Source: Whitmania pigra
Lineage: Eukaryota > Annelida > Clitellata > Hirudinida > Haemopidae
Direction of reading: 5' to 3'
Assembly: GCA_021613335.1 (NCBI GenBank)
Contig: JAJTWR010000266.1
Span: forward strand, 682,001-746,000
DNA: 64,000 bases
Shown here: positions 1 to 10,021 of the stretch, one piece after another
How the letters are laid out: the number at the start of each line of letters is the position of its first letter
Numbering within the stretch: position 1 is the first letter of the stretch
The notes under the pieces: generated by a model
Databases searched by the model: none
What the model saw: the letters and a program-made list of their open reading frames with translations, nothing else
What the model was told of the DNA's origin: nothing
Position numbers and translations under genes: made by a program

Positions 1-35
1 AAGAATAATAATTAAACAAATGAAATTTAATTTAT

Positions 36-94
36 TCCTGGGGAAGGCAGGATTTGAACACGGAACCCATCGAACGACTTCAGCCATCCCCAGG
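36..94 (-). repeat. tRNA-like SINE head or tRNA pseudogene (weak)
   Basis: On the minus strand this 59-nt stretch is bounded by complementary ends (CCTGGGGA and TCCCCAGG, 8 bp). It carries GTTCAAATCC, close to the B box / T-loop of tRNA genes, just before its 3' end. It is too short for a full tRNA and the T-stem does not pair well, so I read it as the head of a tRNA-derived SINE or a decayed tRNA copy. A similar GGTTCAAATCC occurs on the plus strand near 3957-3968 without a clear A box. Confidence 0.25.
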
Positions 95-361
95 ACTCGT
101 TTTGATTGCAATTTGTATCAGTTTTAATGGCTTTTGGCTTCCTTCAATAAGGACAATGGCATCTGACATTTCAGGATTAGATTGCTTTCGCAGCATCATC
201 ATCACCATCACCGACGTTATCAGTACTACCATTGTCATTGTCACCATAACTATCATCACCATAACTTCATATTAATAATAACAACAATGATAATAATAGT
301 CATCTTAACATTATATTATTATTATTATTATTAACAACAATCATCATCATCATCAACTAAC

Positions 362-443
362 AGCTGCACTTTCTGCATGTCCCCCTCCACCTCCTCCTTG
401 AAACTTCACTGTTCTCATCCTGGCTCGTTCCTTCCTTTCAATC
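362..443 (-). CDS. DLG-type MAGUK, hook-region exon (partial gene)
   Basis: This 82-nt minus-strand exon joins in phase to the SH3 exon at 4489-4665. An AG acceptor lies at 443/444 and a GT donor (GTTAGT) follows 362. It encodes the start of the hook (I3) region after the SH3 domain: the residues IERKERARMRTVKF match the conserved VEKKERARLKTVKF of Discs-large/PSD-95 proteins. A run of six glycines and a short Ala/Ser/His stretch follow, which is where family members vary by splicing. The exon ends in phase 0. The guanylate-kinase domain must lie left of the window and I see none of it here. Confidence 0.8.
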
Positions 444-938
444 CTAAAAAGAAATTATTATGAAATAATAACATTGTCAATAAATATATTCCTACAAATT
501 AAAAATGGTAAAAAATAATAATAAAAAATCCTAAAAGCAAATTAATAGGAAAAATAATATATTCCTAGAAATATTAAGAAATAATATATTCCCAAAAATT
601 GGAAATACCAAGAAATATTAATATATTTGGAAAAAAAATTACAAATAAATTCACAACTTCAGATGACTAAATGAGAAATAGTAATAACACTCATAAAATT
701 ATCATAAATGGAAGAAATTAATGAAAGACAAAGAATAAAGCCTCATTAAAAGTTGTCAAGTTAAATTTTTTTTTTGCAAATTGAACGTTAAAACCTTTGT
801 AAATGATGTCAATGATAAAACGGCTGTTTTTATTGTTATGCTTCCTTAAATTACGTAATTCATTGAATTAATGTCTGTTAAGGATATAAATTATAATTAT
901 CACAAAACATAATATCAGCTATAATTACCACTACCACC

Positions 939-970
<32 letters not shown>

Positions 971-1708
971 CATCATCATCATAATAACAACCATAATCAT
1001 AAGTCTTTGACAACAAGAATAACAACATTAAGGGCTGTATCAATCTCCTTTGTTCTGCAACACTTTTTAGGTGCCTCATGAATAAACAATTAGCTATCTG
1101 ATTCAAAAACAACATGAATCATCAGATCAATCACTGTCATTCCAGAAGCCTCTCAACAACAACGACAGAAAATGACATTCATTCACTATTTGTAAATCAA
1201 AAATGCATCACAACGTGCATTAGGACGTTTCGCCACGAAACAAAGAATTCACGTCGAAACCCACAACTCTTCGACTTTTACGTCGTCGTAAGTCACACTA
1301 CGAACGTTGATCTCATTGTTAGTCATTCTTTTTAATGATTTTACCTAATAATGGCTGACTGTAACCGAAACAATCAAAGCTGTGTGACAATTTAATGTTA
1401 ACAAGCTCTTAAATGATAACATTATTATTAATTATTATTGTTGTTGTTGCAACTACAAGTAATAATGGCATCATAAAAAAAAACAACTGAATAGGCTAAG
1501 ACGTGATCATGATGACGATGACAACAACAACAACAACAACAAAGAGGAGTTTTATTTGTTTCCACACTTGCCACCAGTTGCAGGGTTCCGTCAATGGAGG
1601 CAATAAACATCACTGAGGTGGCAATGCGATGACGGCTATGATGATGATGATGATGTCAAATTGACATTGTCAATGATAGTGATGAAGAAGACGCTGGTAA
1701 AGATGGTG

Positions 1709-1747
<39 letters not shown>

Positions 1748-3033
1748 TAATAATAATAATAATAATAATAGTGATAAAAATAATAGTAATTATTTACATG
1801 CATCACCAAAACATCATTCGTTTCTTAATGGATTTGTCCCCTCAAACCTCCCTCTCATAAAATAGAAGATGTCCACCATAAAATATAACATGTCCGCCAC
1901 AAAGCAGACGCCATCTTCCTCTGTTTACGGCCTCTAATGGATGTCCGTATGCCCGGGCAATTATTTTTAATGGGACGAAGGACGCAACGAGTCCGAGTCG
2001 TCTGCTGTTTGTTGCCGCCTGGAATGTTTTTCACTTCTAGGGCTATGAATAAAATGTCATGGCGTTTCTTCACTAGTGAGGGAGGGAACGAGTTGTTTTA
2101 TTAAATCAACACGTAAAGCTGACATTGTATAATAGTGTGATAATGTTATTATTACAATAATGTGATGACATTATTATTATTATTAATTATTATAGTTATC
2201 AATTATTATAGTTATTAATTATATTAGTTAGTGTTACTTAATCGTTAAGGCACTTTTGCGATTGGTCATGGAGCCCTTGGAACGGATTGTTACGTCTCTC
2301 AGATGTGTGTGCTGGTTTAAAATGTTATCCATAAAATACATTTTAACTCGAATTATTATTTTCAAATTCAAATTATATTAAACTATTCAAATATTACATT
2401 ATTGCACTTCATCGACTTTCAATAGACCCCAGAACATGAAAGTACAGCATCGGAGATCCTATTTAATTATGCAAGTTTTGAGATCACAACGCGCACGCAT
2501 CACACTCATTGTGCAAATATTTAAAGAAGTCTTTGTAGTGCTTACTCTAAGCAGTGGCCTTCTTGTTAGAAATTTAATTATGATAATGTATGCTAATGAG
2601 CTGGATATAATGATAAAAATATGTACATACTGCAGTGGCTAACATCTGTTAGCCAAATTTTAGGCAGAGGTAGAGAACTGGATATTATTATTATTATTAT
2701 TATTATTAAATGGAAAACAAATGTTCTAAAAACAATTCTTTGCTAAAAGATAAAAAATTTTTTATTATGACAATGATAACAAAAATTGTCCATTTAAAGA
2801 AAGATGGATGAGGGAACTTAAAACGAAGTAAAGCAGACGAATGAGTTGAATAAATATTCATTAACTAAAATAAATTCCACCAATCAGGAGCTGTTAGTAA
2901 AAACAGCACTGGGAAGATATTTTTCGTTGACCAATACATAAAAATGAAACATTATTAATGTGTTACTGTTGTCGTTATTATTGTTGTTATTATTTGTCGT
3001 TGTCATCGTTAATATCATTATCATTATTATTAT

Positions 3034-3066
<33 letters not shown>

Positions 3067-3484
3067 TACTATTGTTGCCATTCATTATCAATATTGCCAT
3101 CACATTACACATTTATTTATTTGATTTTTTTTTATTTATTTATTTATTTGCCTATTGATTCGCGCTCCAACGATTCCCGAGAGTCCGCAAGTTTCTCAAG
3201 CAGTGGTGCCCGATACGCAATTATCAATAAATTGGACATTTTTTTGTCTTTTATCAGAGAGGCATCTTGGTTTGAATTCTTGGCTGCCTGAGATCAATGA
3301 AGATGATGATGATGATATAATTGATTATTGTGGAGATGGTAGAGATGTAGTGATGACTGTAATGCATTGAGGATGATGATGATGATGAGAGTGATGTGGT
3401 GATGATTATAATTCACGGCTGCGAATTCACGATGGTGGTTGTAGGGATATTATTATAACTATCATGATGCGTGAGTTGTGGTAA

Positions 3485-3680
3485 CCCATCAAAATAGCCC
3501 AGCGACAAAATAGCCCCGTCAAAACATCCCCGTCAATGTATCTTTATAAAAAAAATATTTATATGAGTTGATACATTAACCTATAACTTATTTCAAATTT
3601 GATTAAATGAAATGAGTTTTATGTTTTGATGGTGCTGTTTTGGCGGGGCTATTTGTCGCCTATTTTGTCGCCTGGCTATG
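3485..3680. mobile_element. MITE-like foldback element
   Basis: Left arm 3485-3532 and right arm 3624-3680 are imperfect inverted repeats sharing the words GCGACAAAATAG, TAGCCCCG and CAAAACA. An AT-rich centre of about 90 bp separates them. There is no coding capacity. Both flanks carry GTGAGTTGT (3471-3479 and 3689-3697), which could be a target-site duplication with extra bases between it and the arms, or chance. The size and structure fit a non-autonomous DNA transposon; the superfamily cannot be told. Confidence 0.55.
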
Positions 3681-4263
3681 ATGACAGGGTGAGTTGTAAC
3701 TGAATTACTGAGTTCTAAACATTCCTGTAAACACTGCACTTCTTAACCTCAAACTTTTTGAATCTGTGATTATGACTTACTTACAAGAATAAACTTCTTA
3801 TAGTAATTATTAATATTGCTACATATTGACGTGCAATGCACACTGTCGCGTCATAAAAATTTGCACTTGATCGGCTATTCACAGACTCAATGTACATGAG
3901 TACATAATCACAAAAGGGTCTCCAAGAAAAACAAATGAACTGGAATCCCAGAAGTGATGGGTTCAAATCCTTGGAAAGGCACTCAGAATGGTTAATCCAT
4001 TCATCCAACCATCCATTGGAATGGGAGTTTTATTACATGAATTATTTGTATTTATTTTCAAAGACACAAATGCAAACTTTAATAAAAAAAATATCTATTC
4101 ATTAAGATCTCGTCATTATCAGTAAACCAATGCTGAGCGGGAATTATTTAATAATATTAACCGGTGCTATAAAGATACTTTAGACCACGATAACATAAAA
4201 TTATTTATATTAATGGAAATTAATTTAAAATGCTAATCATTATCAAGATACAAAATTTCTTTG

Positions 4264-4415
4264 GTGAATTATAATTCTAAGTCATAATTATTTTTTCAGT
4301 GAATTATAATTCTAAGTCACAATTATTTCTTCAGTGGATTATAATTCTAAGACATAATTATTTCTTCAGTGAATTATTATTCTAAGTCATAATTATTTCT
4401 TCAGTGAATTGTAAT
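4264..4415. repeat. 35-bp tandem repeat, about four copies
   Basis: The word GTGAATT (or GTGGATT) recurs at 4264, 4299, 4334, 4369 and 4404, an exact 35-bp spacing. Each unit continues with ATAATTCTAAGTCATAATTA and a TTTCTTCA segment. Copies differ by only a few bases. It lies in the DLG intron 75 bp downstream, in gene direction, of the SH3 exon donor. Confidence 0.85.
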
Positions 4416-4488
4416 AATCGACGGTTAACAATTCATAATTAAACAATTAAATAAATAATTACACCAAAAATGGCATCCGATCACCTAC

Positions 4489-4665
4489 CTCCTTTTACTG
4501 GGTATGATTCCAACACCTTGATCCACCGAGTCCCCGACCAACTTCTTGGCCTGCCACCATTCCTCGTCGCTGGCATTGGTGACGTGGAGGATGTCCCCGT
4601 ACTTGAACGTCAGACCCCTGCCGGGTATGCCGCTGTCTTTCGAGGGGTCGTACTCGAACAGAGCC
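4489..4665 (-). CDS. DLG-type MAGUK, SH3-domain exon (partial gene)
   Basis: This 177-nt minus-strand exon encodes nearly all of a MAGUK SH3 domain. Landmarks in order are [36 protein letters not shown] and VGIIPSKRR. These match the DLG/PSD-95 pattern (RALFDYDKTKDSG, LNFKFGDILHV, NASDDEWWQAR, VGVIPSKRR) closely enough to exclude MPP or CASK types. DLG proteins are membrane-associated scaffolds at septate or adherens-type junctions and synapses; this SH3 folds together with the guanylate-kinase domain. Acceptor CGCAG and donor GTAGGT flank it, and its phases join the exons at 5277-5316 and 362-443. Orthology to dlg1 of arthropods is likely, but paralogue status cannot be settled from this piece. 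Confidence 0.92.
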
Positions 4666-5206
4666 CTGCGTCGAGGTAAAGGGGTTACTATTGCGGGTTT
4701 TTGATAGCTGTTGCTATGGATACCTACGCTGTGTTGTTATGGTTACCGATGCTACGTTGCTACGATGACCGGCATCTAAACGATTTATAACTCAAATCTA
4801 TTTACTTTTACTTGTGCGACTTAGAAACATGATGTTGACATAGTATATGACGCTTCAAACTCATTCGACTTCGCAGTTACGTCGTGTTACAACATGTTGT
4901 ACACTTCTGTTGGTGTGGTTTATGGCCACAGATATGCACATTAAATGTGTAACTATTGACAACATGCTGTTAATATTATGTAACTATATAAGTCCACTAC
5001 AACACATTATAACCTTCCATTTGAATGGCACATTTGTCGATTGTCTTAGTGGACACAACTGTTTTATAGTAGCCCAATATTATTGAAAAGGCCAGTATAA
5101 TCATCATAACCTCACCCAGTCAATCAAAGTCCGGGTTAACGATGAATAACCACATTAAGATGATAACGATTATCATTACAACACGTGATTATTTATATTA
5201 TTATTA

Positions 5207-5207
5207 T

Positions 5208-5244
<37 letters not shown>
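5207..5244. repeat. (AGT)n microsatellite
   Basis: About 12 copies of AGT/TAG lie in the intron between the DLG microexon and its SH3 exon, 33 bp after the microexon in gene direction. It is one of many triplet repeats in this window. Confidence 0.9.
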
Positions 5245-5245
<1 letters not shown>

Positions 5246-5276
5246 ATAACACAATGTTTAACGGACGAAATCTTAC

Positions 5277-5316
5277 CTGACAAAGTATGACTTTTTTTGC
5301 GTGGTCCTCAAAGTCC
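5277..5316 (-). CDS. DLG-type MAGUK, pre-SH3 microexon (partial gene)
   Basis: This 40-nt minus-strand exon lies between acceptor TACAG and donor GTAAGA. It encodes TLRTTQKKSYFVR, which matches the SLRTSQKRSLYVR segment directly before the SH3 domain in DLG proteins. It ends in phase 2 and completes the arginine at the start of the SH3 exon. It starts in phase 1, so a PDZ3-side exon should precede it. None is visible between 5317 and the myosin promoter at about 9.58 kb. This is the most 5' DLG exon I can support. Confidence 0.75.
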
Positions 5317-8300
5317 CTGTATTTGATTCGACGTGATTCATCGCTGGTAGTCAGTTAAGACTCAATCTGCTGCCTCTGTCTGCTGTTCCAAAGTGTTGAC
5401 CCTCAAATCAAACGTGACCCTGTCAAAAACAGTTGAGATGAATTTAGTTTTTTTGCTAAATTGGCATGAAGGTTATATTTCCAACGTTGCATTTTTAGGT
5501 GTGCGGCATGTGCGGAAAGTGTACTCAGTGAAACCGTTGTGTCGTACGATTCTCAGGAGAAATTGTCTTCGTGTCAAAAGTGTTGAATTCGTCTTCGTTA
5601 TGCCAAATGTTTGGAAAAGGCAAAATAGAGTTTACAGAAGATATTACAAAGTCCTATCTATGCTTTGAAGAGTTAGGGTATCTAAACATGGATTGATAGA
5701 AACTAATGCGTAAATTTGTTTTGTATAAATAATGCATGATTTGCATTTGAGAATCTTTTACTTAATGCTTGAGAAAACTTGTTTTACCCAATCATAGTAA
5801 GCAATCAATTTTCAGTCATAATAACCAATCATTTTATTACAATATTAAGCAAAACATTTCACTCAAAGAAATGTTATAATGTTCTTGGCTAAAGCTTTTT
5901 ATCTGTAAATGACATAACATAGAAGATGATCGCAGAACAGTGTAAAGCCATCATCCTGATAGAAATTCACAAAAGAGGCCTTAATGAATTAATAACTATA
6001 CAAAAGCCTGCAAAATGTTAATTGTAACACAAAATTAATATCGTTATCCGTATGCAGAAAGAAATGTTTCACATTTTCACTCAAAAGACTTCCAAATATT
6101 TATGACAAGCACCTCAAACTCATCTCACCCAAATACAACTTTCAAGATTTCTCGGAATATAGAATCTAATCGTTTGAAATCATTGGCAGTCTCGCGCAGA
6201 CGAAACATTGCAATTACCAACAATAAATGTATTCCTTCCGCAAGCTCTCGCAAAAATATTTACAATGCCCGGCTTTCCGGTTCAAAATCAATTGAAGATT
6301 TCTTCCCGAGACAGCTACCTTTCAAGAACTAAGAGCAAAACTGGCTCAAACGTGTCAAAGTAAAACTCAATGTCTCACCTAGCATCGGGGAAATTTAAAA
6401 CATAAACAACTCGGAGATTACAAGCACCTGTGAACAAATATATCGCCAATATTTAGTTTATAAAAAAAAAACCTCTAATAACAGCAGGATTTCAAACTTT
6501 AAATTTAAACAACCGATTCGAACCGATTTTAAACAATATTTGTTTATTTAAAAAATAGTTATTATTACAAAATATTAATCTCAGATCTTCTGTGACGGTA
6601 CCTTGTCCAATCCGATGTTTAGCGTCACTGGTCTTTGCCTGTACTTTAACCGATAAATGGCAATTATTCTCGGAATTAAAGCATTAAAAAAAATTAAGAT
6701 TATAAAAAATAAATATTTATTTTGAAAACCGGCAAGTTTTTCTCGAGAAGTTTCAACCAAGTAATTTAAGTTAAATTTAAAACTCATCACACCTGTTAGT
6801 ATTACATTGTTCCATGAAACTGAAATGAAACTCATATTTCAATGTCTTAATTTGAACGTACGTGTTTCTAGGTATCATGCTTCAATCTGGTAAGATAACG
6901 GCAATTTTTGGCAACGTCAAGATATCGAATAACATCAAAATATAACAAAAATTTTTTAACTAAAAATAACAATTTGAACGTATTAAAGTTTAAGATTTCA
7001 AGTTTGAGATGTAATGTCAAGTTTTCCAATTAAAAAAAATATTCCATTCCAAATAACATTTCACCAAATTGTTATAGTTAATTTTACATTAATTAAACAT
7101 TAGTTACATTGCCACCTGTCGAGACATTAGCAGTGATAGATTAACCCCATTACAAAACTACACGATTAAGGCGCAAGGATATCGTTGATGTGAAAAACAG
7201 TGTATTACATTTACAAATATCCAGGCTGATTCAAAAATTAATTGAAAATACAAAGGCAGACTTCAAAAAAATCAGTAAAAAGAGGGAAATGCCTCTGAAC
7301 GTAAAAGTACTTTTTTCATTTTATTTCTTCTCATTGATCATAGCTGTTATTTCAGTTTTGTTTTCAAGAGTAAAACATTTTCAAAACCATTAGAAATTAG
7401 TGAATGTCATTTTTTACATCTCAGGAGTCGATCAGACCAGTTAGGGCTCCATGCTTTGACAATGGAGATGTCAGCCCTTCCTAGATAACCGTTACTTGTA
7501 CAAGCAATAGTACAATTCCACATCCAGTGACCACGAAACGTCAACATTGCATTGAGTTTAAGTCGATAACATTCGTTTACTAGAATGCATCTCTTCTTCC
7601 TACATCTTTTAGACGATCGCTCTTTTAAAATTCATCTCGATTATAATGGTGGCATGTTATTTCCTCTCTCTCTATTTCTTTGCATTCTCTACATCTCTCT
7701 TTTCAAAGTTCTTCCTGGCTTTCCTACTCGTGGTGAAGAGGCTGGTTGCATTCGGAAAAGAAAATAATCAATCCAAGGGTCTGAACAGGAATTTCAAATG
7801 CATCGGTGCACTTGACGGTAGTCTTAGCAAAAATAGCATTACAATTATTATTATATTAATGGTATTAATTATTACAATTATTGTTTAACAGAATTAACCA
7901 TTTTTACGTTCAACCGAGAATCTCATTTTAACTTAAGCTTTTAACAAACACGGAATAATAATAATATTATAGTGATGACTAATAACAGATTATGACTATT
8001 CAAATATATAATGATTAGCTATAATTGCATTAGATTACTTGAACAACAACAACAACAACAATAATAATAATAGCAAAGATCACTATTATAAAAAAAAATC
8101 TTAAGCGCCAAAAATCGCTCAGCGAACCAAATCATTCAGAGAATTCAACCAAGCATTTAGTGTTACTGTTGTTGCAGTTATTGCTGTTCTTGGTGTTATT
8201 GTTGTTGTAGCTGTTGCTGTTGCTGATGTTGTTGTTATAGTAGTTGTCATTGTGGGGAATGGAAATAGGCTTAAAATAGTCTTCATCCAATCATCTGGGA

Positions 8301-9570
8301 AGGCTGGTCAGAATTTAGAGAATGGTTTTCCCACACAACGTACCAAGTGTTTTCATAATTAAGTCCTCAAACTTTTTGCTTCTAAACCATAAACGTTGAA
8401 ACTAATTATCAGTACGCTCATTCGCTGCCATTTCCTTTTAATTGGAAACAGTTACCATACTTTCTCCGTTTCCATTATTTAGTTAGAAACTAACTGATTT
8501 TCCAAGGATTTCTTTAAGAAAGCTCTATATAAATTCTTTGCATATTTTTCATACGGTGCTACATAAATGCAGTGGAGTTGAGTGGGAGGAAACGAAGAAA
8601 TAGATTACCTTTAAAATCTGTGAATAAGCACTCAAATGTTTAAGCTTTTGAAGTTCTTGACACGACCGAACGAAGTCGCGTTCAAAATCTAGCTCAGCTG
8701 CTTGTCCGATGCACTTAAAAATATGCTCCACAAAAATTAGAAAAAAAAAACAACAAACTAATTGTAATAATAATAATAATAAACGAATCAAAACATAACA
8801 GACAAGAAATAAATTTTTCAACTTTTATTTAAAAACTCCTAATATCCCTTTTTGACCTTTTAACCCTGCCTGGCATTATGATACAGCCCCTAAAAATCAT
8901 TCCAAAAGGGCAACATGAGATATTGAAATTCTGTTGCTGAGGATTGTGCCCTTTGGAGCTTATTGAAGATTCCGATTTTAGCTTTCGCCCATCAACATCT
9001 CAAGTTTTCCAAGTGAAACATTTTGGCTAGCAATAGCCATTATTATGCCAATATTTGCTATATTACCTGCATCATCATTACCATCATTAACGTCAATGGT
9101 ATTGATGCTTTAGCAGTTTTGGACCAAAATAAACTTCACGAAAACATGAACTCAATCCGTGCTTTCATTGCACAATCTCATTCCTCAATCTCGCCATCAT
9201 CACCGCAATCGGTGCAAAGCAATCGTAGCTTTCATACCACGTTTAGAAGGCAAAAAAAGGCCAAGAAAGGAAAGAAACTTTTGCAGAGCAAAGCTATTGT
9301 GCAGAGCTGCACACAAAAAAAACTTTGCCAAGCCACTCGAGCAATCCTAGCAGACGCCTTATGCACTGGAAACCGGAGTGAGCGGTGGCGAGCGTGCCGA
9401 GTCGAGAGAGAACGAGAGAGAGAGTAGAAAGATAGGTAAAGAGACGTGCAATGCGACGGAAAAAGACATGGATTTGGAAAAACTCGAACGGATCGGCAGG
9501 TCGAGAGCGTTGCTATGCGCAATGCTTTTCCATCCAGCAGCAGAGCAATCGAAAGAGCAAATCCAGAGCA
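5317..9570. other. 4.25 kb without a firm gene
   Basis: The stretch is AT-rich. I searched the minus strand for the PDZ3 carboxylate loop (GLGF type) and other DLG domains and found none. It holds a CAA/AAT run near 8041-8072, TTG-rich DNA near 8160-8250 and one isolated candidate minus-strand exon (8609-8725). It is either DLG intron or 5' flank, and the left part of the myosin upstream region. Confidence 0.5.
8609..8725 (-). CDS. isolated candidate exon, unknown protein
   Basis: This 117-nt stretch is open on the minus strand. A long T-rich tract and GGAG acceptor precede it and AAAG|GTAATC follows it as donor. It encodes 39 residues of balanced composition, including the pieces AAELDFERDF and SCQELQKLKHL, unlike the surrounding AT-rich frames. 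Phase 0 at both ends does not match the phase-1 start of the DLG microexon, so it does not join directly. I do not recognise the peptide. It may be an exon of another gene or a chance open frame. Confidence 0.3.
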
Positions 9571-9580
9571 AAGATGGAAG

Positions 9581-9640
9581 CTATAAAAACCAAGTCGAAC
9601 TTCTCCAGAGGCCATCAGAACCTGTTCGCCAAGGTTGGAT
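9581..9640 (+). promoter_or_regulatory. candidate myosin promoter and short untranslated first exon
   Basis: CTATAAAAA at 9581-9589 is a good TATA box and lies about 430 bp before the myosin start codon. Transcription would start near 9612. A short leader could end at CGCCAAG|GTTGGA (about 9634) and splice to the acceptor at 9941. A purine-rich GAGA tract (about 9401-9425) lies upstream. The sequence shows the TATA box; the leader exon is inference from the typical untranslated first exon of muscle myosin genes. Confidence 0.4.
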
Positions 9641-9914
9641 AAGATTTCGGATATCAATCGATACTATCTATCGAGATTTCTGCTCTGCTCTGCTTAGATC
9701 GATCTGTGTGCAATGTTTCGGTTTATAAATTACTAATGAATTAACAAGTAAATAAAATAAGACCATAATCTTCTACTTTTTTCTGTATGAAAGTTAATGT
9801 TTCTAAGTCTTAAGTCATGCAGTGGCCTAAGTTCATTACCTAAGTATCATCGCGGCTAAGATTATTAAGCCGGTCAAAATCAATCAGTCGAGTTAATTCG
9901 GTTAGTCGAGCGAG

Positions 9915-9931
9915 TTATTAATAGCCAGCTG
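9915..9931 (+). promoter_or_regulatory. MEF2 site next to an E-box
   Basis: TTATTAATAG (9915-9924) fits the MEF2 consensus YTAWWWWTAR exactly, and CAGCTG (9926-9931) is a MyoD-type E-box one base later. Adjacent MEF2 and E-box elements are typical muscle-gene control sites. This pair sits 10 bp before the acceptor of the myosin 5'UTR exon, so it would be an intronic element, or promoter-proximal if transcription starts nearby. Confidence 0.5.
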
Positions 9932-9941
9932 TTCATTCCAG

Positions 9942-10021
9942 GTTCTCTCTCTGTGTCCTTGATCTTCCAATCTCCTTTAATTGTCTCATCGATTTTCGGC
10001 TTCGCCACTTAAGGAGACAAA
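9942..10021 (+). other. myosin 5'UTR exon
   Basis: TTCATTCCAG at 9932-9941 is a clean acceptor. The following 80 bases run without an ATG to the start codon at 10022, in the context GACAAAATGT. The leader is pyrimidine-rich at its start (CTCTCTCTG). Confidence 0.55.

Larger units (their letters stand above)
444..4488. other. DLG intron, 4.0 kb, AT-rich
   Basis: No coding signal is visible. It holds AAT/TTA runs (for example 1709-1770, 2684-2708, 3025-3065), GAT runs near 1640-1660 and 3300-3390, a MITE-like foldback element (3485-3680) and a 35-bp tandem repeat (4264-4415). Short open frames inside it are low-complexity or lack splice signals. Confidence 0.6.

Noticed and set aside
3945..3970. 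Possible tRNA gene around GGTTCAAATCC
   Set aside because: No A box or acceptor stem can be placed at the right distance, so at most it is a B-box remnant.
9023..9427. 134-codon plus-strand open frame before myosin
   Set aside because: It has no ATG at its stated start (TTG), shows low-complexity Arg/Glu from a GAGA tract at its end, and overlaps other frames equally open. It lies in the myosin upstream region.
9232..9657. 141-codon minus-strand open frame over the myosin promoter
   Set aside because: It is Ser/Leu/Phe/Cys-rich, the complement of purine-rich promoter DNA, with no splice sites or recognisable domain.
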